64,000 nucleotides of DNA from Bacteroidota bacterium. Lineage in GTDB: Bacteria; Bacteroidota; Bacteroidia; AKYH767-A; 2013-40CM-41-45. Made by a program: the position numbers and the translations under genes. The stretch covers positions 89,831 through 153,830 of the forward strand of contig SHNE01000021.1 in assembly GCA_004295015.1 (NCBI GenBank). Reading direction: 5' to 3'. Shown here in pieces: positions 27,828 through 35,998 of this stretch. Every line of letters begins with the position of its first letter. Positions within the stretch are counted from its first letter, which is position 1. Below the pieces are notes generated by a model that saw only the letters and a program-made list of their open reading frames with translations, was not told where the DNA came from and made no database searches.

Positions 27828-28379
27828 ATGGCAAAAAGAAAAACGAAAGCCGGTAGTTCTGCGAAAACTACAGGCACAAAAAAAAGAGGTCCTGGTCGAC
27901 CTCCCGGAACTGGAACCGGAACTTATAAGAAAAAAACAAAGCGCGGCCCAGGCCGACCTCCCGGCACCGGCACCGGAACTTATAAGAAAAAGACAAAGCG
28001 CGGTCCCGGACGTCCACCGGGCACAGGCACCGGAACCTACAAGAAAGCAAAGCGTGGCCCAGGACGTCCTCCAGGTACAGGCACCGGAACCTACAAGAAA
28101 GCAAAGCGTGGGCCCGGACGCCCACCCGGAACGGGAACAGGAACCTACAATAAGTCGAAGCGTGGACCCGGTCGTCCACCTAAAGCTCAGTCACTGGAAG
28201 GAGTCAGAATTACCGACAGAGATTTGGGAAAATTACTTGATCTCCAGAGTATGATACTCGATGTGCAAAGAGCACATTTTAAAAGGAGTGGAAAATTCGA
28301 CCTCTCTCTTACAAAGCAATTCTCGGAGAACTTTAAAACAGTAGATCGTATCGTTGAAATTCTTAGTAAGAAAGCCTGA
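27828..28379 (+). CDS. Six-AT-hook DNA-binding protein
   Basis: A 183-residue basic protein, unusual for bacteria. After a Lys-rich start it has six copies of the AT-hook core RGPGRPP (first Arg at residues 20, 39, 58, 76, 94, 112) joined by GTGTGTYKK linkers, with a period of 19 and then 18 residues. The C-terminal 60 residues (from about 123) form a different, probably helical domain (ITDRDLGKLLDLQSMILD...), perhaps for dimerisation. AT-hooks bind the minor groove of AT-rich DNA, as in eukaryotic HMGA and the tail of Myxococcus CarD. An architectural chromosome or global regulator role is inference, supported by HU being the next gene. It ends at its own terminator. Confidence 0.85.
   Translation: MAKRKTKAGSSAKTTGTKKRGPGRPPGTGTGTYKKKTKRGPGRPPGTGTGTYKKKTKRGPGRPPGTGTGTYKKAKRGPGRPPGTGTGTYKKAKRGPGRPPGTGTGTYNKSKRGPGRPPKAQSLEGVRITDRDLGKLLDLQSMILDVQRAHFKRSGKFDLSLTKQFSENFKTVDRIVEILSKKA
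27885..28181 (+). repeat. Tandem coding repeats of 54-57 bases (AT-hook array)
   Basis: Five units plus a sixth partial one encode RGPGRPPGTGTGTYKK. The first two units are 57 bases and the next three 54 bases. The units differ at many third codon positions while the encoded RGPGRPP core is identical in all six. Confidence 0.9.
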
Positions 28380-28449
28380 TACTTTATTTTCATTTTCGGT
28401 TTGATAAAATCAGTCCGACAGTATTAATAGGTATAGGCATTTGATCCCG

Positions 28450-28484
28450 AACGGAACAGAATTAATTCTGTTCCGTTTTTTTTT
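28450..28484 (+). terminator. Rho-independent terminator of the AT-hook gene
   Basis: The 26-base perfect palindrome ACGGAACAGAATT and its complement (28451-28476) is followed by a run of nine T, about 70 bases after the stop. Confidence 0.9.
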
Positions 28485-28811
28485 ACATTGTTTAATGATC
28501 CGCTCGTTGAAACTATAAAGCGAGAAGATTTTTCATCTCATTTCCGGAATTAAATAATGTATGAATGGCAAAATTTCCCTCAGGTAGGAGTAAATAGGTT
28601 CCAACAGATACTAAATAACAGATGAAAGGCTTTTTTTCAACTATTTCGCATTTCGCCAAAGATGGAAGCTTGAAATCATGATTTTCCCTTTTACAATATT
28701 CTGAATAAGAGGAAACTGCATTTCTCGGCCAATTGGAGGCTTTTTCGAAATTATTTGTCAACAACCTGAAAAAATTGATTCTTAGGGCTTTTCCTTTTCA
28801 AAAGGAACGCT

Positions 28812-28819
28812 TATCTTTG
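28812..28819 (+). promoter_or_regulatory. -7 promoter box of hup
   Basis: TATCTTTG matches TAnnTTTG exactly and lies 35 bases before the hup ATG, giving a leader of about 30 bases. The -33 element is weak. Confidence 0.6.
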
Positions 28820-28854
28820 CGCCCCCAATTCTCAAATACTTAATACTCAAAGAA

Positions 28855-29169
28855 ATGACAAAAGCTGAATTAGTGGCCGAGATTTCAACCAAAACAGGCA
28901 TTGAAAAGACTGTGGCTTTACAGGCAGTAGAAGCGACAATGAAAGTGATCAAAACAACTATGGCTGACGGTGAGAACGTTTACCTCAGAGGTTTCGGTTC
29001 TTTTATCGTTAAAAGAAGAGCTCAGAAGCTAGGCCGTATTATCTCTAAAAATACAACGATCATTATTCCGGAGCATAACATCCCGGCATTCAAACCTGCA
29101 AAGACTTTTGCAAACAAGGTGAAGAATGCTAAGATTAAGAAGAATCAAACAACTGAGGCTATTGATTAA
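28855..29169 (+). CDS. hup: HU family DNA-binding protein
   Basis: A nucleoid protein that bends DNA. It has 104 residues: the helical N-terminal part starts MTKAELVAEISTKTGIEK, followed by GENVYLRGFGSFIVKRR and the beta-arm region, which carries a shortened or altered tip (NTTIIIPEHNIPAFKPAKTF) in place of the usual RNPxTGE. A short basic/acidic tail (KKNQTTEAID) extends past the fold. Its stop overlaps the next start (TAATG at 29167-29171), so translation is coupled to the TPR gene. Confidence 0.95.
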   Translation: MTKAELVAEISTKTGIEKTVALQAVEATMKVIKTTMADGENVYLRGFGSFIVKRRAQKLGRIISKNTTIIIPEHNIPAFKPAKTFANKVKNAKIKKNQTTEAID

Positions 29170-29999
29170 TGAGTATGGCGATAAGACGAAATCAACTATT
29201 AGTCATAATCGCCGCCATTGCCGTTACTATTGTCTTGTATTTTCTTCCTCAGAAAAATCAATCTGATACTAAAGAGACAGAGAACAACACAGAAGGCGGC
29301 TATTCATTCAACAGAATAATCACTCAGGCTAAAGGGCAATTGAAGCCTGAGGAATTAGCGCCCATTCAGAAACTTGAAGAGGCATTGGCAAAGGAAGAGG
29401 GAAATCTTCTTTTACTTGACTCGCTCGGTAAAATGTGGGATCTTGCCCTTTTTCCGGTTGTATCTGCTCACTATTTTGAACAGATCGCAACAAAGTTACC
29501 GGAAGAAAAAAGCTGGCTCAATGCAGCATACCGCTACTTTGATGCCTTTAAAGGGAGTAACGACTCTATATTGCGTTCTATGATGGTGAATAAAGCCATC
29601 GCCTCTTATCAAAAAGTTCTGGATATTAATCCGGCCAATCTTAATGCAAAAACAGACCTTGGCGTTTGTTATGCTGAAGGTACGGCGGAACCTATGAAAG
29701 GGATCCTCCTGCTCAGAGAAGTGGTTGAAAAAGATCCGAAGCATGCCAATGCTCAGTTTAACCTGGGTGTTTTATCTGTTCGATCCGGACAGCTGGACAA
29801 GGCCATTGAACGATTTGAAAAAGTCCTGGAAGCTCAGCCGGACAAAGTGGAAGCACGTTACCTGCTTGGTCGTACACTCATTCAATTGGGTCAAAGCCAA
29901 AAGGGAGTGGAGCAGTTGAAAGAAATTCAAAAGTATACTTCTGACCCACAGGTGTTGGAGGAGGTAAACAAGTTAATACACCAAGTCAATAACCAATAA
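29169..29999 (+). CDS. Membrane-anchored TPR protein
   Basis: A 276-residue protein with an N-terminal signal anchor (LLVIIAAIAVTIVLYFLP) and at least three tetratricopeptide repeats in the second half (AKTDLGVCYAEGT..., AQFNLGVLSVRSGQLDKAIE, ARYLLGRTLIQLGQSQKGVE). TPR domains are protein-docking solenoids; partners are unknown. Its place between hup and rng is the usual one in Bacteroidota. The start codon overlaps the hup stop by one base. Confidence 0.88.
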   Translation: MSMAIRRNQLLVIIAAIAVTIVLYFLPQKNQSDTKETENNTEGGYSFNRIITQAKGQLKPEELAPIQKLEEALAKEEGNLLLLDSLGKMWDLALFPVVSAHYFEQIATKLPEEKSWLNAAYRYFDAFKGSNDSILRSMMVNKAIASYQKVLDINPANLNAKTDLGVCYAEGTAEPMKGILLLREVVEKDPKHANAQFNLGVLSVRSGQLDKAIERFEKVLEAQPDKVEARYLLGRTLIQLGQSQKGVEQLKEIQKYTSDPQVLEEVNKLIHQVNNQ

Positions 30000-30009
30000 A
30001 CAATTTATT

Positions 30010-30105
30010 ATGCCAAGCGGTAAGAAGAGAAAAAGACATAAGATGGCAACGCATAAGCGTAAGAAGCGTCTTAGAAAGAACAGACATAAGAAAAAGAGCC
30101 GGTAA
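30010..30105 (+). CDS. Tiny basic protein of the COX24/AURKAIP1 (mS38/bS22-like) type
   Basis: A 31-residue protein starting MPSGKKRKRHKMATHKRKKR; more than half of its residues are Lys, Arg or His. The core KRKRHKMATHKRKKRLRK matches the short COX24_C/DUF1713 motif known from mitochondrial mS38 and mycobacterial bS22, small-subunit ribosomal proteins; assignment is by motif memory. It starts 10 bases after the TPR gene and ends before a hairpin, so it is the end of the hup-TPR unit. It falls below the length cut-off of most gene finders. Confidence 0.85.
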   Translation: MPSGKKRKRHKMATHKRKKRLRKNRHKKKSR

Positions 30106-30111
30106 ATAGAA

Positions 30112-30143
30112 AGGCATCCTCGTGATGCCTCTCTTTTATCTTT
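30112..30143 (+). terminator. Probable terminator after the COX24-like gene
   Basis: A 7-bp stem (AGGCATC / GATGCCT) with a 5-nt loop is followed by a pyrimidine tract with four T (CTCTTTTATCTTTT). It is weaker than the other terminators in the window. Confidence 0.5.
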
Positions 30144-30313
30144 TGTGCATTTCATCCGGGAACCTTCCCGATGACATTGGTTTTTCGTTATACATTTCTG
30201 GGTAGCTGATGCGTCACTTGCCAATCTCGATCCAATGGTTTGTACAAACTGTTCCTGAATATTTTTCTGCATTCTCACCTTTGACAGGATGATTGTTTGC
30301 AAATTTTTTTTAA

Positions 30314-31879
30314 TTGAATAACGAATTGGTGATCAATTCAACTTCTGGCGAAGTCACCATCGCCATGCTTGAGAACAAGCAATTGGTTGAATTAAACAGC
30401 GAGCGAAAGGATCAGGGCTTTCAGGTCGGAGATATTTATCTCGGCCGCGTAAAGAAACTAATCCCCGGACTTAATGCTGCTTTCGTAGACGTCGGTCACG
30501 AGAAAGATGCCTTTTTGCATTATCTTGACCTGGGTCCCCAAGCCCAATCCCTCCTAAAACTCATAAAGCTCACCACGACGGGAAAAAATCCCGATCCCAT
30601 GCTTACGGATTTTCAACTTGAGCAGGATATTAATAAGGGTGGAAAAATTACCCAAGTCCTTTCAACCAATCAATGGGCTCTGGTTCAGGTTGCAAAAGAA
30701 CCTATTTCCTCCAAAGGCCCTCGTGTAACTTCTGAACTCTCACTTGCCGGACGGTTTGTGGTAATGGTCCCTTTTACAGATACCGTTTCCATTTCCCAGA
30801 AGATAAAAAGCGCAGAAGAACGTCAGCGTTTGAAACGTTTAGCCACAAGTATTAAGCCCAAGGGATTTGGCCTGATCATCCGAACTGTTGCCGAAGGGAA
30901 AAAAGTTGCAGAACTTGATAAGGACATACAAGATCTTGTCGCAAAGTGGAAGAGTGCTTTCGAACTTTTGAAGACGGTAAAACCACCTTATAAAATCCTG
31001 GGCGAGCTAAGCAGAACTTCGACGATTTTAAGGGACTTATTGAACCCAAACTTCGCTGCTATTCATGTAAATGATCAGGCTTTGGCTGATGAGATCAAAG
31101 CATACATCAGTGGAATTGCACCTGAACAAACGGATATCGTAAAACTCTACAAAGGACGTCTCCCGATTTTCGAACAATTAGGAATTGATAAACAAATTAA
31201 ATCCAGCTTTGGAAAAACGGTGACGATGGCTAACGGTGCCTATCTTATCGTGGAACATACTGAAGCGATGCACGTCATAGATGTTAATAGTGGAGGGCGT
31301 GTAAAAGGTTCCGACGGAGATTCTACACAAGAAACGAATGCTCTTAATGTAAATATGGATGCCGCCGTTGAAGTGGCACGACTTTTACGCATGCGTGATA
31401 TGGGAGGAATCATTGTAGTCGATTTCATTGATTTACATAGTGCCCAAAATCGTAAATCCTTGTACGAAAAGCTCAAGGAAGAAATGAAAAGAGACAGGGC
31501 CAAGCATACCATACTTCCTCCAAGTAAATTTGGACTGATTCAAATTACGCGTCAACGCGTAAGACCTGAGACTAACATTACTACAGTGGAGAAATGTCCG
31601 GCCTGTAATGGTACCGGGGAAATTAAAGCTAGCATTCTACTTGTGGATGAGATTGAGAATAACCTGAGGTATTTTGTACAGGAACAAAATGAAAAAGAAT
31701 TGTTCCTTACTGTACATCCTTACCTCGAAGCATATCTCAACAAAGGAATGTTGTTGAACTCTAAAGTGCATAAATGGAGGAAAAAGTTCAAAGTAAAATT
31801 GAAGGTAACAGCCAGTAGCAGTTATCATATAATGGAATATCATTTCTTTAATAAACTGGAAGAAGAAATTAAAATATAG
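30314..31879 (+). CDS. rng: Ribonuclease G/E family endoribonuclease
   Basis: A single-strand RNA endonuclease for rRNA 5' maturation and mRNA decay. It has 521 residues, RNase G length without the scaffold tail of RNase E. The N-terminal S1 domain contains GDIYLGRVKKLIPGLNAAFVD, the DNase I-like catalytic domain has HVIDVNSGGR and IIVVDFIDL (metal-binding Asp residues), and the zinc link is CPACNGTG. The start is TTG 30314, which gives the normal N-terminus (ELVINSTSGEVTIAMLEN). Position downstream of hup-TPR is typical. DUF983 follows 42 bases later. Confidence 0.95.
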   Translation: MNNELVINSTSGEVTIAMLENKQLVELNSERKDQGFQVGDIYLGRVKKLIPGLNAAFVDVGHEKDAFLHYLDLGPQAQSLLKLIKLTTTGKNPDPMLTDFQLEQDINKGGKITQVLSTNQWALVQVAKEPISSKGPRVTSELSLAGRFVVMVPFTDTVSISQKIKSAEERQRLKRLATSIKPKGFGLIIRTVAEGKKVAELDKDIQDLVAKWKSAFELLKTVKPPYKILGELSRTSTILRDLLNPNFAAIHVNDQALADEIKAYISGIAPEQTDIVKLYKGRLPIFEQLGIDKQIKSSFGKTVTMANGAYLIVEHTEAMHVIDVNSGGRVKGSDGDSTQETNALNVNMDAAVEVARLLRMRDMGGIIVVDFIDLHSAQNRKSLYEKLKEEMKRDRAKHTILPPSKFGLIQITRQRVRPETNITTVEKCPACNGTGEIKASILLVDEIENNLRYFVQEQNEKELFLTVHPYLEAYLNKGMLLNSKVHKWRKKFKVKLKVTASSSYHIMEYHFFNKLEEEIKI

Positions 31880-31921
31880 TTAACTGTCTTCCTGAACTTT
31901 ATTTGGAATAAATAAATTATT

Positions 31922-32299
31922 TTGGCGCTCAATAATATTTTGTATTCAGTTGTAAGAAACCGTTGTCCTAAATGCCATCAGGGTAAAGTGTTTCAAAAGG
32001 ATAATCCCTATAAACTGAAATACCTTTTTAAAATGGAGAGCGAATGTAGTCACTGTGGTGAGCGGTATGAAAAGGAGCCGGGTTATTTTTTCGGTGCAAT
32101 GTTTGTTTCCTATGCTTTGACTGCCCTGGTTTTTTTCATAGTACTTGTTCTTGACTTTACGATTTTCCATCTCGGACTTTCTTTATTGCTTATTCTTATT
32201 CCGGCCGTTCTCATTCTGTCTCCGGTTACTTTTCAGTGGTCAAGATTGATTTGGTTAAACTTTTTTATCAGGTATAATCCGGAGTCGGTGAAACGCTGA
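31922..32299 (+). CDS. DUF983 family membrane protein
   Basis: A 125-residue protein. Two CxxC pairs (RCPKCHQGKVF and CSHCGERYEKEPGYFFGAMF) form a probable zinc ribbon; two membrane helices follow (about residues 58-80 and 84-105). The combination is typical of DUF983. Function unknown. The start is TTG 31922, 42 bases after rng, so the two are likely cotranscribed. Confidence 0.85.
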   Translation: MALNNILYSVVRNRCPKCHQGKVFQKDNPYKLKYLFKMESECSHCGERYEKEPGYFFGAMFVSYALTALVFFIVLVLDFTIFHLGLSLLLILIPAVLILSPVTFQWSRLIWLNFFIRYNPESVKR

Positions 32300-32405
32300 T
32301 AAGTCACATGGATCCGAATGTTCTGTTCAGGATCACTGATTAAAATCATAACAGTACCTATAAATTATTATCAGGAATTCATCCTGATTTAATACCTTGG
32401 TCTTG

Positions 32406-33530
32406 ATGTCTGTCACGATCAGTGTAGTTCAAACTAAATCCCAATTAAAGGACTTTATTCTTCTTCCGGAGAAAATCCATCGCAATGATGCACGTTGGCT
32501 TCCTCCAATGTATGCTGATGAGTGGAAGTTTTATAATCCAAAGTATAATAATTCCTTTGCGCGTTGCGAAACCGTTTTGCTCCTGGCTTATAAAGATGCT
32601 AAACCTACAGGACGTGTGATGGGCATTATTGATCCTGTCTACAATGCAGGCACGAATGAAAGGACAGCACGTTTTTTTAATCTTGAATGTTACGATGATC
32701 AGGAGACGCTGAATGCTTTAATGAATTCAGTAGAGAAGTGGTCCCTTTCAAAAGGAATGGATACGATCATTGGCCCTTTTGGCTTTTCCGACAAGGACCC
32801 ACAGGGTCTTCAAATTGAAGGATTCGAACACATACCGGTTATTGCTACCGCCGGAAATTTTCCATATTTAAAGGATAGAATTGAAGGAGAAGGTTATCAA
32901 AAAAAGTTTGATTGCCTGGTTTACAAACTTGATATTCCCGCAACGGTACCTGAACAGTATGTCAGAGTTGCAGAACGAATTCTCCACAGCAGGAAAGTTC
33001 GCTTAGTTGAATTCACGAATCGGCGACAGCTGAAACCTTATATCGTTCCGGTCTTGCGCCTGGTTAACGAAACCTACAGGTCAATTTATGGCTTTGTAGA
33101 GATGGATGAAGAGGAGATGAAACAATTGGCAGCGAAGTATCTTCCAATTCTTGATCCTGTTTTTACCAAAGTGATCACAGATTCGCAAAACAACCCAATG
33201 GCTTTCATTGTAGCATCGCCGGATATGAGTCGGGGAATCCAAAGGGCCAAAGGCAAATTATTTCCGTTTGGATTTATACACATACTTTCCGATTTAAAAA
33301 AGAGTAAACAACTTGATCTTTTTCTGGGGGCAGTTAAAGATCCGGATAAGAATAAAGGCCTCATAGCTTTATTGGGTGTAGCAATTTTTCAATCTGCACA
33401 ATTGCGAAAAATGGAATTTATTGACAGCCATCTGATACTTGAAACAAATAAAGCGATGCGTGCAGTGATGGAACGATTAGGTGCTCAAATATACAAGCGA
33501 TACAGGGTCTATGTAAAGAGAATATCTTAG
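32406..33530 (+). CDS. GNAT-like N-acetyltransferase family protein
   Basis: A 374-residue cytoplasmic protein. The N-terminal half resembles an acyltransferase fold (LPEKIHRNDARWLPPMYADE, VLLLAYKDAKPTGRVMGIID, FGFSDKDPQGLQIEGF), and the C-terminal part has a second GNAT-like section (LLGVAIFQSAQLRKMEFIDS, ETNKAMRAVMERLGAQIYKR). Similar proteins are annotated GNAT family or hypothetical in Bacteroidota; the substrate is unknown. I use ATG 32406; a TTG at 32397 is in frame. A 7-bp hairpin (ATCAGGA/TCCTGAT, 32370-32388) lies just upstream without a T run. Confidence 0.75.
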   Translation: MSVTISVVQTKSQLKDFILLPEKIHRNDARWLPPMYADEWKFYNPKYNNSFARCETVLLLAYKDAKPTGRVMGIIDPVYNAGTNERTARFFNLECYDDQETLNALMNSVEKWSLSKGMDTIIGPFGFSDKDPQGLQIEGFEHIPVIATAGNFPYLKDRIEGEGYQKKFDCLVYKLDIPATVPEQYVRVAERILHSRKVRLVEFTNRRQLKPYIVPVLRLVNETYRSIYGFVEMDEEEMKQLAAKYLPILDPVFTKVITDSQNNPMAFIVASPDMSRGIQRAKGKLFPFGFIHILSDLKKSKQLDLFLGAVKDPDKNKGLIALLGVAIFQSAQLRKMEFIDSHLILETNKAMRAVMERLGAQIYKRYRVYVKRIS

Positions 33531-33715
33531 GTTTAATTCCCTGTGTTTTTTGAATAGTCATATTTGTTATTTTTAAGCCATCATCCATTATTTCCCTGTA
33601 CAATCACGAATTTTCATGATCGGTTTTAGTGCTTGTTGCGAGTGGTTAATCCGTTCAATCTGTTTGTGATCACAGCAAAGCCAATTTAATTGCATCTTTT
33701 TTAAACTCATGTATT

Positions 33716-34528
33716 ATGTCAGAATTAATGAAGAGGAGTATTACAGGGTTAATCCTAATCGCCGTCATGGTTACATCCGTTATTGCAGGAGCATGGATTT
33801 TTGTCTTCACTGTTTTACTTTTGAATATTTTCTGTGTTAATGAATTTTACAGATTGTTTCAGTCTTTATCTCCTAGAAAAACCTGGGGAATTTTTGTGTC
33901 CACTGGCTTATTTGTTTCTGTTATGCTTTTCACACTGAATATTTTTACCTGGCAAGTTCTACTTCTGATTTTTCCTTTAGCTCTTAGCTTGTTCGTCTCT
34001 GAGTTGTATACCCGTTCAGAGCGGCCATTTGAACGGCTTGCTATAACATTCCTGGCTATTATTTATATTACCATACCTGCTTTGTTCCTTGCAAATCTCC
34101 CAATTATTCCTTTTGAAGATAAAGTCTATCACACGCAGTATGTGCTTGGATTTTACTTTTTGGTTTGGTCGCATGATTCAGGGGCATTTGCTATTGGAAA
34201 ACTATTTGGAAAACATGCTCTGTTTTTACGAATAACTCCTAAGAAGACATGGGAAGGCAGTGTAGGAGGTGCCATAAGCGCGATGATTATGGCGTATTTG
34301 CTTTCTTTTTTTTATTCTGATTTAAGCCTGCAAAATTGGATGGTGATTGCATTGATAGTAACCCTAACCGGAACATATGGCGATTTTATTAAGTCATTGT
34401 TAAAACGAAGTTTACAGGTCAAAGATTCCGGAACGGCACTTCCGGGTCACGGTGGTTTTCTGGATAGGTTTGACGCATTACTTGGTTCTGCTCCGTTTGT
34501 GTTTAGTTATGTTTTACTTCTACATTAA
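33716..34528 (+). CDS. cdsA: Phosphatidate cytidylyltransferase (CDP-diglyceride synthase)
   Basis: Makes CDP-diacylglycerol from phosphatidate and CTP, the branch point of phospholipid synthesis. It has 270 residues and about eight membrane segments. Signature parts: WSHDSGAFAIGKLFGKH, TPKKTWEGSVGG, GDFIKSLLKR, and LPGHGGFLDRFDALLGSAP at the C-terminus, which holds the family's conserved acidic and Arg residues. A CDP-alcohol phosphatidyltransferase gene follows 14 bases later, so a CDP-lipid is made and used by one transcription unit. Confidence 0.95.
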   Translation: MSELMKRSITGLILIAVMVTSVIAGAWIFVFTVLLLNIFCVNEFYRLFQSLSPRKTWGIFVSTGLFVSVMLFTLNIFTWQVLLLIFPLALSLFVSELYTRSERPFERLAITFLAIIYITIPALFLANLPIIPFEDKVYHTQYVLGFYFLVWSHDSGAFAIGKLFGKHALFLRITPKKTWEGSVGGAISAMIMAYLLSFFYSDLSLQNWMVIALIVTLTGTYGDFIKSLLKRSLQVKDSGTALPGHGGFLDRFDALLGSAPFVFSYVLLLH

Positions 34529-34542
34529 CCATTGCATTACAC

Positions 34543-35118
34543 ATGAAACGAAGTTACTACCTGATCAACGCAATCACTCTCTATCGTCTGATTGCCGCAC
34601 CGATTTTGATAATTTTAATTATTACTAAGGACCTCGATCTGTTTAAATGGCTGCTCGCATTAAGCTTTTTTACCGACTTAATTGATGGTTTCCTTGCCCG
34701 TAAGTTTAAAGTAACCAGCATCCTTGGTTCCAGGCTTGATTCAATTGCCGATGACTCCACGGTGGTTGCTGCGCTCATAGGACTCTTCGTCTTCAAGTAT
34801 GACTTTGTCCAACATGAATTGATATTTCTTTTCGGACTATTGGGCTTGTTCTTGACTCAAAATATTATTGCAATTATTAAATATCACAAGATTACCAGCT
34901 TTCATACTTATCTGGCTAAGATCTCTGCCATACTTCAGGGATTGTTTTTTATCTTAATATTTCTGCTGCAACAGCCTGTTTATTTTTTGTTTTATACCGC
35001 AGTTCTCTTCACAGCATTGGATTTAATTGAAGAAATTATTTTGGTATTCTTGCTTCCTAAATGGGAAGCAAATGTTAAAGGCCTTTTTTCTGTCCTGAAA
35101 CGAAAGCAACCTGAGTAA
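34543..35118 (+). CDS. CDP-alcohol phosphatidyltransferase family protein
   Basis: A 191-residue membrane enzyme joining a CDP-lipid to an alcohol. The family motif D-G-x2-A-R-x8-G-x3-D-x3-D is seen as DLIDGFLARKFKVTS...GSRLDSIADDS, followed by several helices. It could be phosphatidylglycerophosphate synthase (PgsA-like) or a related enzyme; sequence alone does not choose the alcohol. It lies 14 bases after cdsA, which supplies CDP-diacylglycerol. Confidence 0.88.
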   Translation: MKRSYYLINAITLYRLIAAPILIILIITKDLDLFKWLLALSFFTDLIDGFLARKFKVTSILGSRLDSIADDSTVVAALIGLFVFKYDFVQHELIFLFGLLGLFLTQNIIAIIKYHKITSFHTYLAKISAILQGLFFILIFLLQQPVYFLFYTAVLFTALDLIEEIILVFLLPKWEANVKGLFSVLKRKQPE

Positions 35119-35244
35119 GAATGAGGACTTAGCTTGTATTAGTCACTGGTAAATTCCGGTATCTGTTTTTGTGAAAATTTGGTAGTTTGATTGAGTTTTC
35201 TACGGATACTGAATTTCTGAACATTAATTTCTTCCTAAAAACTG

Positions 35245-35275
35245 TTTGTTATCCAATCAGACTTTCATAGCTTCG
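35245..35275 (+). promoter_or_regulatory. Promoter of the SRPBCC pair
   Basis: TTTG (35245-35248), 19 bases, then TAGCTTCG (35268-35275, one mismatch to TAnnTTTG). The leader to ATG 35307 is about 28 bases. Confidence 0.5.
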
Positions 35276-35306
35276 CATATAATCAATGACAAAAACTCTC
35301 CTAACT

Positions 35307-35903
35307 ATGAAAATTTTTAAGCGTATTCTCATCATTGTTGCACTACTTATTGGAGTAGCTGTAATTATAGGCCTGCTATTGCCACGTGAACAACATGTTG
35401 AACGAAGTTTAGTGGTTGATGCTTCGCCTGCTGTAGTTTTTGAACAAGTAAACAATTTAAAAAACTGGGAGAACTGGTCTCCCTGGATCAAACTTGATCC
35501 TGCCTCTGTAAGGAATTACAGTGATCCTGCCGTTGGTGCCGGTGCTTATTATACATGGAGCAGCGAAAATAAAAATGTGGGCAAGGGTAAAATGACCATA
35601 CTTGAGTCACAACCAAATACGCTTGTCAGCACAGAGCTTGAATTTGAAGGCATGGAAAAGGCAAGAGGCTATTTTAAATTTGAACCCGATGGAAATGGGA
35701 CCAAAGTTACCTGGGCATTTGATGCAAATATGGGATCGAATCCGTTTTTTCGTATAATGGGATTGATGATGGACAAGATGCTCGGAAAAAATTTCGATGA
35801 AGGTTTACAGGCAATCAAAAAAGCGGCTGAAGCAGCCCCTGAAGCAGTATCCCCGCCCGAAGTTGCAGAACCTGATTCAATGATCATGGAAGTGTTGGAG
35901 TAA
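35307..35903 (+). CDS. SRPBCC (polyketide cyclase/START-like) protein, copy 1
   Basis: A 198-residue protein with one N-terminal membrane helix (MKIFKRILIIVALLIGVAVIIGLLL) and then an SRPBCC ligand-binding domain (VVFEQVNNLKNWENWSPWIK, KVTWAFDANMG). The C-terminal tail is rich in Pro, Glu and Ala (35830-35900). ATG 35307 is preferred over 35286 because it matches the paralogue that follows. The ligand is unknown. It forms a tandem pair with the next gene, 95 bases downstream. Confidence 0.85.
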   Translation: MKIFKRILIIVALLIGVAVIIGLLLPREQHVERSLVVDASPAVVFEQVNNLKNWENWSPWIKLDPASVRNYSDPAVGAGAYYTWSSENKNVGKGKMTILESQPNTLVSTELEFEGMEKARGYFKFEPDGNGTKVTWAFDANMGSNPFFRIMGLMMDKMLGKNFDEGLQAIKKAAEAAPEAVSPPEVAEPDSMIMEVLE

Positions 35904-35998
35904 TAATAAAATGTGTTCCCGGAGCAGATTGTAAGGTGAAATTGTCTTGCTTTTGTGATTCAGGAAATAATAATTTTCAAATCTAAATCCTCGTTAGC

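Larger units (their letters stand above)
28380..28854. other. Intergenic region between the AT-hook gene and hup
   Basis: Contains the AT-hook gene terminator and the hup promoter. An 83-codon minus-strand frame (28513-28764) has no recognisable features and I do not call it a gene. Confidence 0.5.

Noticed and set aside
28513..28764. 83-codon minus-strand open frame between the AT-hook gene and hup
   Set aside because: No recognisable domain, no promoter box and no partner; it sits in an intergenic region with the hup promoter just beyond it. Length is within chance for AT-rich sequence.
33665..33674. TGTGATCACA palindrome upstream of cdsA, considered as a CRP-like site
   Set aside because: It lacks the 6-base spacer of CRP-type sites, and a 10-base palindrome is expected by chance in a window of this size.
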